DNA from: Flavobacterium sp. CECT 9288
GTDB taxonomy: Bacteria > Bacteroidota > Bacteroidia > Flavobacteriales > Flavobacteriaceae
Reading direction: 5' to 3'
Length of the DNA stretch: 64,000 nucleotides
Assembly: GCF_918731615.1 (NCBI RefSeq)
Contig: NZ_OU957226.1
Location: 3,287,501 to 3,351,500 of the forward strand
Shown piece by piece: positions 37,277 to 45,423 of the stretch (the first letter of the stretch is position 1; each line of letters begins with the position of its first letter). The position numbers and the translations under genes are program-made. Under the pieces are notes generated by a model, which saw nothing but the letters and a program-made list of their open reading frames with translations, did no database searches and was not told the DNA's origin.

Positions 37277-37350
37277 TGTTAATCCTTTTATTTGTGTAAC
37301 AAAATCAATTATTTTAGACCAATATTTCAAAAATTAACAAAAACAAACAA

Positions 37351-38979
37351 ATGAATACCATTAAACCCATTTACATTTCTGCTTTTGCTTTTTTAGCATT
37401 GGTAGGTTGTGGAGCAGCAAAGCAAGTTTCAAGTGCTTCAACTTCTAATTTAGTTACCATTAGTGCACCTTTAAATGTAAAAAAGAAGGCGGCGCTTACT
37501 GAAAATGATTTAAAACGTTGGAGTCACCTGGATATAGTAACAGATACCATTCCTGGAATGAGTGTTGACAGAGCATACGCTGAATTATTGAAAGATAAAA
37601 AAGGTGTACCTGTTATTGTAGGTATAGTTGATTCGGGTGTAGATATCGAGCACGAAGATTTAAAATCAGTGCTTTGGACTAATGCCAAAGAAATAGCAGG
37701 TAACGGTATAGATGACGACAAGAATGGTTACATCGATGACATTCATGGTTGGAATTTCTTGGGAGACATTACAAAGGAGAATTTGGAATATGAAAGAATC
37801 ATCAAGGATAAATCATTGGTGGATGAAAAAACATACCTAGAAGCTAAGGCTTTAAATGATAAAAAAGTTGCTGATGCAGCTACAGTAAAGAAGCGCTCTT
37901 CAGAAATGATTGAATCATTAACATCAAGTGATGCCACAGTTACAAAACATTTAGGTAAAACGGTATATACTGTTGATGAAGTAAAGGCAATAGACACTCA
38001 GGATCAAGACTTGCTTAAAAGTAAAGCAACAATGATACAAATGTTAGGGTATGGCTTACCAGTTGCTGAACTTAAGGTAGCGGTTCAAAAACAAAGAGAC
38101 GCTCAAGAGGCACTTCTTAATGGTGACAATCTTAAAACAGATTACCGTAAAGTTGTAGGCGATAATCCTAACGACATTAACGATACTAAATATGGTAACA
38201 ATAATGTGATGGGTCCAGACAAAAACGAAATTTTGCACGGAACGCACGTAGCAGGAATTGTAGCACAGTCTAGAAACAATAGTTTAGGAGGAGATGGAGT
38301 GGCTAACAACGTTCAAATTTTAACCGTTCGTGCCGTTCCAGACGGAGATGAGTACGATAAAGACATTGCATTAGGGATTCGTTATGCTGTTGATAATGGT
38401 GCTAAAGTAATCAACGGAAGTTTTGGAAAAAGCTTTTCACCACACAGACAATGGGTTTATGATGCTTTAAAATATGCTGAGAAAAAAGATGTATTGTTTG
38501 TACATGCAGCAGGAAATGACGCAAAAGACATCGATTTTGCTGAGAATTTTCCAAATGACTCTGAAGATAAAGTAAAAGAGTTTGCGGATAATGTAATTAC
38601 TATTGGAGCATTAAATTTTGAATACGGAGACAAAGTTGTGGCACGTTTTTCAAACATTGGGAAACTGAATGTAGATGTTTTTGCACCAGGTGTAAAAATC
38701 TATGCGACTACTCCAAACAACGAATACCAATATTTGCAGGGTACCTCAATGGCTGCGCCAAACACTGCAGGAGTTGCAGCATTGATTCGTTCGTACTATC
38801 CAAAATTATCGGCTAAACAAGTAAAACAAATCTTAATGGAATCTGGTGTAGCTATTACTACCGAAGTTATTGTTGGAGGAAAAGCAACTGACAAACGTTC
38901 GTTTTCAACATTATCAAAATCAGGTAAAATTGTAAATGCATACAACGCTTTATTAATGGCAGAGAAAATGTCAAAATAA
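37351..38979 (+). CDS. S8 (subtilisin-like) peptidase lipoprotein
   Basis: 542 residues. Lipoprotein signal with lipobox LVGC (Cys 20). Catalytic triad: D94 (GIVDSGVD), H296 (LHGTHVAG), S466 (GTSMAAP); N389 (AAGND) supplies the oxyanion hole. About 200 residues lie between Asp and His, far more than in subtilisin, with a Lys/Glu-rich helical insert (about 145-265). Likely anchored in a membrane facing the periplasm or surface. The M1 peptidase gene follows behind a terminator. Confidence 0.93.
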   Translation: MNTIKPIYISAFAFLALVGCGAAKQVSSASTSNLVTISAPLNVKKKAALTENDLKRWSHLDIVTDTIPGMSVDRAYAELLKDKKGVPVIVGIVDSGVDIEHEDLKSVLWTNAKEIAGNGIDDDKNGYIDDIHGWNFLGDITKENLEYERIIKDKSLVDEKTYLEAKALNDKKVADAATVKKRSSEMIESLTSSDATVTKHLGKTVYTVDEVKAIDTQDQDLLKSKATMIQMLGYGLPVAELKVAVQKQRDAQEALLNGDNLKTDYRKVVGDNPNDINDTKYGNNNVMGPDKNEILHGTHVAGIVAQSRNNSLGGDGVANNVQILTVRAVPDGDEYDKDIALGIRYAVDNGAKVINGSFGKSFSPHRQWVYDALKYAEKKDVLFVHAAGNDAKDIDFAENFPNDSEDKVKEFADNVITIGALNFEYGDKVVARFSNIGKLNVDVFAPGVKIYATTPNNEYQYLQGTSMAAPNTAGVAALIRSYYPKLSAKQVKQILMESGVAITTEVIVGGKATDKRSFSTLSKSGKIVNAYNALLMAEKMSK

Positions 38980-38998
38980 ATTATAAAAAACTTAATTT

Positions 38999-39031
38999 TA
39001 TGGAAGGACAAATTGTCCTTCCATTTTTATT
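38999..39031. terminator. Terminator after S8 peptidase gene
   Basis: ATGGAAGGACAA pairs with TTGTCCTTCCAT, followed by TTTTTATTTT. Confidence 0.88.
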
Positions 39032-39041
39032 TTAACTAAAT

Positions 39042-40913
39042 ATGAAAAAACTACTTTTATGCACCATCTTAGTGTCTAGCTTTGGTAATTTATGGGCACA
39101 AAATTCAAATTATTGGCAACAACATGTTGACTATAAAATGGCGGTTACCATGGATGTATCAACGTATACATACAAAGGCACACAAGAGTTAGTGTATACT
39201 AATAACTCTCAGGATACACTTAGAAAAGTATATTACCACTTGTTTAACAATGCTTTTCAGCCAGGTAGCGAAATGGATGTACGCATTCAAAACATTAAAG
39301 ATCCTGATGGCAGAATGGTATCTAAAGTTAAAGTAGGTGACAAAGAAATTAAAGAAAGCCGTATCAAAAACTTAAAGCCTAACGAAATTGGTTTTTTACA
39401 CGTAACGAATTTTAAGCAAGATGGTGTTACTGCATCTGCTAAAGAAGTAGGAACTATACTTGAAGTTACTTTGGCTAAGCCAATGCTACCCAATTCAAAA
39501 ACTACTTTTACACTAGATTTTGACGGTCAAGTTCCAGTGCAAATCCGTCGTTCAGGACGCAATAATGCTGAGGGTGTTGAATTGTCAATGGCACAATGGT
39601 ATCCAAAACTTGCCGAATTTGATTTTGAAGGTTGGCACGCAGATCCATATATTGCTAGAGAATTTCATGGTGTTTGGGGCGATTTTGATGTAAAAATTAC
39701 GATTGATAAAAATTATGTTTTAGGTGGAACGGGTTACTTACAAAATCCAAATGAAATTGGTCACGGTTACCAAGATCAAGGCGCAGTGGTTTCCATTCCT
39801 AAAAAAGCAAAAACACTAACTTGGCATTTTAAAGCACCAATGGTTCACGACTTTACTTGGGCAGCTGACAAAAACTATATTCATGATATTGCCAAAGGTC
39901 CAAACGGTGTTGACATTCATTTTTTATACAAAAACAATCCGCAATACATTGAAAACTGGAAAAATTTACAGCCGTTGACTGTAAAATTGATGGAGTTTTA
40001 CAATAAAACAGTGGGCGATTATCCATACAAACAATATTCGGTAATTCAAGGTGGCGATGGCGGAATGGAGTATGCCATGTGTACTTTGATTTTGGGTCAA
40101 GGAAAATTTGAAGGATTGTTGGGCGTAACAGCTCACGAAATGGCGCACTCTTGGTTCCAACACGTATTGGCCTCCAACGAATCTAAACACGGCTGGATGG
40201 ACGAAGGATTTACATCTTTCTTAGAAGACCTAGGAATGAACGAAGTTGCAGAGAAAAAAGCACAAAACCCATTTGCAGGTGGCTACACAGGATATTTTTC
40301 AATGGTAAATTCTGGTAAAGAATTGCCTCAAGGAACGCACGCTGATCGTTTTGATGAGAACAGAGTGTACAGTATTAGTTCGTACAGTAAAGGAGAACTT
40401 TTCTTGACACAATTAGTCTATTTGATTGGGAAAGACAATTTGATGAAGACTTTGAAAAAGTATTATAGCGATTTCAAATTTAAGCATCCTACGCCGAATG
40501 ATATTAAAAGAACAGCTGAAAGAGTTTCAGGTGCTAACTTAGATTGGTATTTAACAGATTGGACACAAACAACCAACACTATTGATTACGGAATTAAAGA
40601 AGTAACCGAGAATGCAGGTCAAACTAAAGTAATTTTAGAACGAATTGGTAGAATGCCAATGCCAATTGATTTGCTTGTTGAATACACTGATGGTACTACA
40701 GAAAGTTTTTATGTGCCTTTGCGCATGATGAGTTTTGAGAAAGAAAATCCGTATCCGGCAATTAAAAGAACCGTACTTTCTGATTGGGCTTGGGCATACC
40801 CAACTTACGAGTTGAATGTTCCTAAAGCAAAATCAGCTATAAAAAGTATTACGATTGACCCTAGCAGTTTAATGGCTGATATTAAAAAAGAGAATAACGT
40901 TTTTAAACAGTAG
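39042..40913 (+). CDS. M1 family aminopeptidase-like metallopeptidase
   Basis: 623 residues with a signal peptide (KKLLLCTILVSSFGNLWAQ). Zinc motif HEMAH at 365-369 with the third ligand Glu about 19 residues on (GWMDEGFTSFLED), the gluzincin pattern of M1. The exopeptidase GxMEN motif appears as GGMEYAM, so substrate recognition is modified. Secreted or periplasmic. It starts 10 bp after the terminator; a small membrane protein gene follows 11 bp downstream. Confidence 0.93.
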   Translation: MKKLLLCTILVSSFGNLWAQNSNYWQQHVDYKMAVTMDVSTYTYKGTQELVYTNNSQDTLRKVYYHLFNNAFQPGSEMDVRIQNIKDPDGRMVSKVKVGDKEIKESRIKNLKPNEIGFLHVTNFKQDGVTASAKEVGTILEVTLAKPMLPNSKTTFTLDFDGQVPVQIRRSGRNNAEGVELSMAQWYPKLAEFDFEGWHADPYIAREFHGVWGDFDVKITIDKNYVLGGTGYLQNPNEIGHGYQDQGAVVSIPKKAKTLTWHFKAPMVHDFTWAADKNYIHDIAKGPNGVDIHFLYKNNPQYIENWKNLQPLTVKLMEFYNKTVGDYPYKQYSVIQGGDGGMEYAMCTLILGQGKFEGLLGVTAHEMAHSWFQHVLASNESKHGWMDEGFTSFLEDLGMNEVAEKKAQNPFAGGYTGYFSMVNSGKELPQGTHADRFDENRVYSISSYSKGELFLTQLVYLIGKDNLMKTLKKYYSDFKFKHPTPNDIKRTAERVSGANLDWYLTDWTQTTNTIDYGIKEVTENAGQTKVILERIGRMPMPIDLLVEYTDGTTESFYVPLRMMSFEKENPYPAIKRTVLSDWAWAYPTYELNVPKAKSAIKSITIDPSSLMADIKKENNVFKQ

Positions 40914-40924
40914 TTAATTTTTAC

Positions 40925-41317
40925 ATGAAATTCAAATACAATGAAGCAACTGCTTCGCTTGAAATTAAAGACGGTTTGAAGAGCCATTTTCTTATAGTAC
41001 GATTGTTACTGATCGTGACTTTTGTCAATGCAATCTTAAATTTATCCAATGCTCAAGTTGCTTTTGGATTTATGAAATTGATTTGGTTGGTTTTAGGCAT
41101 GGTAACCGCCATAGGATTGTATCTCTATTATTTCAAAAAAACGGCTACAGAAAATATTCCTTTAAATCAAATAATAGGAATTGAGGAACGTGTTTCCTTT
41201 GGTAGAAAAAAATATTTTCTAACGTTGAAAAACGGAAAAACAAGAGATTTGCTAGAAGTACACTCTGCATCCGATTGTAAACAGATCAACACAATACTCA
41301 CTAAACATCAAAAATAA
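40925..41317 (+). CDS. Small membrane protein with PH-like C-terminal domain
   Basis: 130 residues. Two membrane segments (about 22-40 and 48-69), then LNQIIGIEERVSFGRKKYF and LTLKNGKTRDLLEVHS, a strand pattern like bacterial PH/DUF304 domains. Not firmly recognised. Same strand and close behind the M1 gene; the transcript ends at the hairpin 41329-41361. Confidence 0.8.
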   Translation: MKFKYNEATASLEIKDGLKSHFLIVRLLLIVTFVNAILNLSNAQVAFGFMKLIWLVLGMVTAIGLYLYYFKKTATENIPLNQIIGIEERVSFGRKKYFLTLKNGKTRDLLEVHSASDCKQINTILTKHQK

Positions 41318-41328
41318 CCCATTCTTTT

Positions 41329-41361
41329 AATGCCGCAAAACATCAATTTTGCGGCATTTTA
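41329..41361. terminator. Terminator; GCCGCAAAA hairpin, left edge of array 2
   Basis: AATGCCGCAAAA pairs with TTTTGCGGCATT. Same hairpin as at 17916-17950 in the other array. Confidence 0.85.
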
Positions 41362-41413
41362 CAGACACATCAACCATCAAGAAAGTAGTTAATCTAGAGT
41401 TCACATCCCTCAA

Positions 41414-41448
41414 AAAACCGTAAAATTTTAACATAAAAACCGTAAAAT
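41414..41448 (+). promoter_or_regulatory. Direct repeat of CCGTAAAA, 22-bp period (copy 2)
   Basis: Two AAACCGTAAAA units 22 bp apart, conserved upstream of all three array lipoproteins. Candidate operator. Confidence 0.4.
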
Positions 41449-41584
41449 GGAGTGAAACTAATGTTTTAGCTTTGAAAAAATATGTTGTTAAGATTTTTTA
41501 GGAATCGTTACTTAGTATAACCCTTCTGTAATTTTTTAACAAACGTAATGTAATTATAACTAACTTTAAATTTTAAAAATTTGA

Positions 41585-41604
41585 AAACAAACAAACAAAC
41601 AAAC
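41585..41604 (+). repeat. Tetranucleotide tract (AAAC)5 in lipoprotein copy 2
   Basis: Five AAAC units directly after TTG 41581. From that TTG the frame ends at a TGA immediately after the tract, so the copy is OFF. The equivalent tract in copy 1 has four units and is in frame. Confidence 0.85.
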
Positions 41605-41688
41605 AATTGAAATAAGGCGAAGCATCGTTTTATTTTTCATGAGCATTACATTTTGTATTATGCAATCGTGTAGTACAGAAGAAGCTTA

Positions 41689-42975
41689 ATGCAGAATGAG
41701 ACCACCATTAAAACGGTGTCAAAACAAGAAGCGATTCAGTTTTTACAAAACAGTAATGGACTGAATGGTAATAAATCAAAAAGTACAAACGTTCCCTTAG
41801 TTTATGATTTTGAAAAAATCACACAAGAAAAAACGTCGCATAAAGAGGCTTTAATAACAGTGATTCCTGCGCAATCTGATATAAAAGGTAAGAAAACGCG
41901 TGTAATATTGTGGAAAGTAGACAACGCCATTGAATCAATTGTTTACAATGAGTATGCAAGTGCATCCTCTACTATAAATTCATTCACAGGCATCATCATT
42001 ATTAAGAGACTAAATGGTGATTTTGTTAGAGCTTACAAGTTAAAAAACAACGACTATGTAATTGATCTTCTTCCTATAAAAAAAGATGCAACAAGTAAAT
42101 CTTCTAATTCATTTGGTGAAGAGCCTATCGGTTTGCATGAAGTAATAGTTATCAATAACTTCAAAAAAACAAGTTATAATTTTGTACCTATGATAGATCG
42201 TAATAAATCAGTCTCAGATGTTGAGGATTATTATTGGTTAAAATCTGGTGGTGGTGGCGGGTATACCGGGGCTGAACCTGTTGAAGAAGAGGTGGATTTT
42301 GAAGATAAAATTGATGATAGTGAGTTGGATCCTTGTACAAAAGAAGTTTTGGATAAACTAAAAACATTGTCACAAAATGACATTGCAAGTATTTTTGAAA
42401 AATTTGGGATACCAGAGAATGGGACATATAATATAAAAATGGTTTCAGGACCATTAAATAGTTCTGTAGCAACGGCGGATACTAAATGGATTAGTAAGAA
42501 TAATTATCTTATAACTGTAAGTGATTCTTACACGAAAGGAACGGCTAATTATCAAAAGCCTCCTACCGATTTAGCTGTAGCAGCTGTAATTGTTCATGAG
42601 TTAATTCATGCTCATTTCTTCGCTTTGTTTGACGATTTTCACAACAATGGAAATGTTTGTGCATATGATAGTTTTGATTGTTTATTTGAAAAATTCGTTT
42701 CAAAAAATTACACTGGAACGATAGATGAACAGCATGCACAAATGTTTGACAATTTTGTTCCAAAAATGGCGGCAATTTTACAAGAATTTAAACCTGGTTT
42801 ATCTACACAATTTTATGAAGATCTTGCAATGTCAACTATGGTAGATTTACAATATTTTAACGATAGATTTCCAAAAGGTAGTTTAGACAGAGTTCGAATT
42901 GAAAATACTCGTTACTCAGAAGATCTTAATATTCCTAAAGGGGATGCTACTCCAAAAGGCAGTCCTTGTAATTAA
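41689..42975 (+). CDS. Array lipoprotein copy 2 (5' end disrupted), C-terminal HExxH domain
   Basis: The open part has 428 residues from ATG 41689 and lacks the signal peptide. Its missing 5' end lies at 41581-41688 but is broken twice: the AAAC tract has five units (frame lost), and GAAGAAGCTTAATG lacks one C present in copies 1 and 3, giving a TAA. Residues up to SGGGGGYTGAEPVEEEVDFEDKIDDSELDPCTKE (in part) match copy 1; then it diverges. HELIH lies at 303-307. It ends GSPCN. Either silenced or expressed only after slippage plus repair. Confidence 0.75.
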   Translation: MQNETTIKTVSKQEAIQFLQNSNGLNGNKSKSTNVPLVYDFEKITQEKTSHKEALITVIPAQSDIKGKKTRVILWKVDNAIESIVYNEYASASSTINSFTGIIIIKRLNGDFVRAYKLKNNDYVIDLLPIKKDATSKSSNSFGEEPIGLHEVIVINNFKKTSYNFVPMIDRNKSVSDVEDYYWLKSGGGGGYTGAEPVEEEVDFEDKIDDSELDPCTKEVLDKLKTLSQNDIASIFEKFGIPENGTYNIKMVSGPLNSSVATADTKWISKNNYLITVSDSYTKGTANYQKPPTDLAVAAVIVHELIHAHFFALFDDFHNNGNVCAYDSFDCLFEKFVSKNYTGTIDEQHAQMFDNFVPKMAAILQEFKPGLSTQFYEDLAMSTMVDLQYFNDRFPKGSLDRVRIENTRYSEDLNIPKGDATPKGSPCN

Positions 42976-42988
42976 AATTATAAATACT

Positions 42989-43588
42989 ATGAAGATTACA
43001 ATAAGTTTAATTAGCACCATACTATTAATATCTTGCTCAACATCCAAAATAGAAAAAAAAGTAGTAAATGATTTTTTAAAGAATCAGCTTATTAAATCAC
43101 CTTATATTAAAGTTGTAGTGAAGGAACCTTTACAAACATTGTTATCATTAGAGTGTTATGAAAAAGCGTATCAAGATAGAAATATTCGCTTGGGTGACAT
43201 GATAAGAATCCGACCAGAGTCCAATCCTCCTTTTATTTGGCCTATTGACTCTGTAGGAATAATTAAATTAAAAGAAAAATATAAAAAAGATACGATAAGT
43301 CAACGATGGCGTAAAAATGATTTTCAGGGGTCGAAATTAAAATTAGCAAATACGAAAGCGATTAGACAATTTAAAAGCCGTCTTTCGTTAAGGTATTTTG
43401 GAGATGAAGGTATTACTTTTTCAAAGCCCATAATCACGGCAGATAAGGAATTTGCACTTTTATTTTTTAAAACATTTACTTTAGGTAAGTATTCTACTCA
43501 TCCAATGCAAAAAGCCATATTAATGGAAAATAAAGAGGGAAGTTGGAGAATAAAAGAAATTTACGATGACCCTAATGTTATTAATTAA
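42989..43588 (+). CDS. Lipoprotein behind copy 2, immunity-like
   Basis: 199 residues from ATG 42989 with lipobox LISC (SLISTILLISC). Distant member of the small-protein family of the arrays: KVVNDFLKNQLIKS near the start and ITFSKPIITADKEFALLFF in place of SEPIYYQNNKYVVF. It starts 13 bp after the stop of copy 2, so it is its likely partner. Function inferred from position only. Confidence 0.78.
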   Translation: MKITISLISTILLISCSTSKIEKKVVNDFLKNQLIKSPYIKVVVKEPLQTLLSLECYEKAYQDRNIRLGDMIRIRPESNPPFIWPIDSVGIIKLKEKYKKDTISQRWRKNDFQGSKLKLANTKAIRQFKSRLSLRYFGDEGITFSKPIITADKEFALLFFKTFTLGKYSTHPMQKAILMENKEGSWRIKEIYDDPNVIN

Positions 43589-43616
43589 TGTGAGTTCAAT
43601 AAATTTTGCCCTAGGT

Positions 43617-43706
43617 AGTGAAGAAAGGAAGCGAATAACAAATAGATTAGTTGCAGGTACAATAGGAGTATACTCATCAGATGCCATTGGCAAACCTTGT
43701 AATTAA
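43617..43706 (+). pseudogene. Orphan C-terminal tail, same type as copy 1 (ends GKPCN)
   Basis: The stretch encodes SEERKRITNRLVAGTIGVYS followed by SDAIGKPCN and TAA, i.e. the last 29 residues of lipoprotein copy 1 with one change. The rest of the peptidase domain is absent. Upstream sequence switches at GS-EERKR. The near-identical leader and small gene of array 1 follow 11 bp downstream. Confidence 0.9.
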
Positions 43707-43717
43707 ATAATACAGTT

Positions 43718-44329
43718 ATGAAAAAATATTATCTATTTACAATTATTACGCTACTCTTTTTTTCTACTCTCTCACAGTCATTATTTTCACAGTCACAAAA
43801 AGAAAAAAATAGGGCTATCAATGATTATTTTGAAAAAATCTATAAAGATACAACTCAAGTTATATTTGTTGCTAGAGAGAAAATCAATTCAAATGAAACT
43901 TTGAAAATATTTGGTTTAAACGACATAATGATTATTGATGCTGATGGAAATGGTAAAGGAGATGATACTCTGTACGATAAGAAAGACTTCGAAATAATGA
44001 AGACCAAATATAAAAATAAATGTTTGCAGGGTAAAAGGATTTGGTGCAAAGATGACTTTTGGAAAAAAGATAACTTTAGGTTTGAAAAAGTTGTTTTAGA
44101 AAGTATGAATACTGATAAAGGGATCGAACTTATGGTTGAGAAATATAATAGAGGTGATATTGAAGTATATGGTTTTTCCGAACCTATTTATTATCAAAAC
44201 AACAAATATGTTGTTTTTACAGTACATAAATTGCTAATAGGAGCGGCGAAGACAATTATTGTGATAATGAAAAAAGTAAAATATAAATGGATTGTGACTC
44301 ACAAGGGTTCAACTAATGTTTTAAATTAG
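43718..44329 (+). CDS. Secreted small protein, immunity-like, SEPIYY family (copy B)
   Basis: 203 residues, nearly identical to the protein at 18051-18662 (differences mainly in the signal peptide and about residues 40-60). Signal peptide ends SLFSQ. Family motif GFSEPIYYQNNKYVVFTV. It follows an orphan copy-1-type tail, consistent with tail plus partner being carried as one unit. The downstream flank including GAATTCAAGAGAGCAACAAG is also shared with array 1. Confidence 0.82.
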   Translation: MKKYYLFTIITLLFFSTLSQSLFSQSQKEKNRAINDYFEKIYKDTTQVIFVAREKINSNETLKIFGLNDIMIIDADGNGKGDDTLYDKKDFEIMKTKYKNKCLQGKRIWCKDDFWKKDNFRFEKVVLESMNTDKGIELMVEKYNRGDIEVYGFSEPIYYQNNKYVVFTVHKLLIGAAKTIIVIMKKVKYKWIVTHKGSTNVLN

Positions 44330-44350
44330 TGTGAATTCAAGAGAGCAACA

Positions 44351-44490
44351 AGCCCCCGGCTGGCGCGAGCGTCCCGCACGTGATGATTACCAACAAGCAA
44401 TGATTACAGTTTGTTACAATAAGTCTTTTTTTTAAAGGCATATTAAGATTTAGTCTGTGTTCACGAGTGGTACGCACGCGTCAGCTGGGA
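44351..44490. mobile_element. MITE-like inverted-repeat element, copy 3
   Basis: CCCCCGGCTGGCGCGAGCG at the left and CACGCGTCAGCTGGG at the right are inverted ends; core GATTACAGTTTGTTACAATAAGTC matches copies 2 and 4. It ends exactly at the start of the orphan tail at 44486. Confidence 0.75.
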
Positions 44491-44569
44491 TATAATATTT
44501 AACCAAACAAAATATCAACCACAAACAACAGAAGCTAATGCAACTAGTAATAAAGGTACTTGTAATTAA
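44486..44569 (+). pseudogene. Orphan C-terminal tail (ends KGTCN)
   Basis: Open stretch from the element end: WDIIFNQTKYQPQTTEANA then TSNKGTCN and TAA. The GxCN-stop ending is that of array lipoproteins. A small membrane protein gene starts 6 bp later. Confidence 0.6.
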
Positions 44570-44575
44570 AAATTT

Positions 44576-45028
44576 ATGAAAAAAACACTTCTAATTGTAT
44601 TGTTAATTGTAATGTCAATTGTTTTGATTTATTATAATTCACAAAGAGATGAAAATATAGTAAGGGATTTTACTCTTGAACTTGTAGATGAATCGATACC
44701 TTTAGAACAAATTTTGAAAAAGAGAATTAACTATACTCAAAAACAAAAGGATCTATGTTTATTTTTTTTAAAAACTGTTCGAGACGAGTATATTAAAAAT
44801 CCCGATAAAATAGAAGTAACGCAATCCACAGAAAGCAAGACTGAAATTCATAGTGAAAGAATTAAATTGAACTCTGGTGAACAATTATTTTACGTGCAGT
44901 TCAACAAATCATTGACGTTGCCATTCATACTAAACAAAAAATCAGAAATAATTATTCTATTTAACCTTACAAAAGGTGGAGGAGGGAATTTAAATAACTC
45001 TCGATCTGATGAAACAATGCATAAATGA
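44576..45028 (+). CDS. Small membrane-anchored protein behind orphan tail
   Basis: 150 residues with an N-terminal membrane segment (KKTLLIVLLIVMSIVLIYY). The rest is soluble with FTLELVDESIPLEQILKKRI and a Gly-rich KGGGGNLNNS close to the C-terminus. No family recognised. Position directly behind a GTCN tail suggests partner of a lost effector domain. The hairpin at 45053-45091 terminates this sub-array. Confidence 0.72.
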   Translation: MKKTLLIVLLIVMSIVLIYYNSQRDENIVRDFTLELVDESIPLEQILKKRINYTQKQKDLCLFFLKTVRDEYIKNPDKIEVTQSTESKTEIHSERIKLNSGEQLFYVQFNKSLTLPFILNKKSEIIILFNLTKGGGGNLNNSRSDETMHK

Positions 45029-45052
45029 TTTTTTATCTAAAAAGTAGAAAAT

Positions 45053-45091
45053 AAAAAACGCCGCAAAACATCAATCTTGCGGCATTTTTTT
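45053..45091. terminator. Terminator; GCCGCAAAA hairpin inside array 2
   Basis: CGCCGCAAAACATCAATCTTGCGGC with T7 behind it. It separates sub-array 2a from sub-array 2b. Confidence 0.85.
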
Positions 45092-45183
45092 ATGCTTCAA
45101 TCAACCTAAATCACTTATTTTTTCTATCTTTTCAAACACCAGGAACCATTGAAAACAGATTAAATCCAGATTTAAAATCTCAA

Positions 45184-45218
45184 AAAACCGTAAAATTTTA
45201 ACATAAAAACCGTAAAAT
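45184..45218 (+). promoter_or_regulatory. Direct repeat of CCGTAAAA, 22-bp period (copy 3)
   Basis: Same pair as upstream of copies 1 and 2, about 130 bp before the TTG of copy 3. Candidate operator. Confidence 0.4.
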
Positions 45219-45353
45219 GGAGTGAAACTAATGTTTTAGCTTTGAAAAAATATGTTGTTAAGATTTTATAGAAGTCGTTACTTAGTATAACCCTACTGTA
45301 ATTTTTAACAAGCGTAATGTAATTATAACTAACTTTAAATTTTAAAAATTTGA

Positions 45354-45389
45354 AAACAAACAAACAAACAAACAAACAAACAAACAAAC
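45354..45389 (+). repeat. Tetranucleotide tract (AAAC)9 in lipoprotein copy 3
   Basis: Nine AAAC units after TTG 45350. From that TTG the frame ends at TAA a few codons after the tract. Seven or ten units would restore the signal peptide as in copy 1. Confidence 0.88.
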
Positions 45390-45423
45390 AATTGAAATAA
45401 GGCGAAGCATCGTTTTATTTTTC

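Noticed and set aside
45354..45389. AAAC tract as a CRISPR or transposon-end signal
   Set aside because: A simple 4-bp repeat without spacers; it sits in coding sequence in all three copies and fits phase variation.
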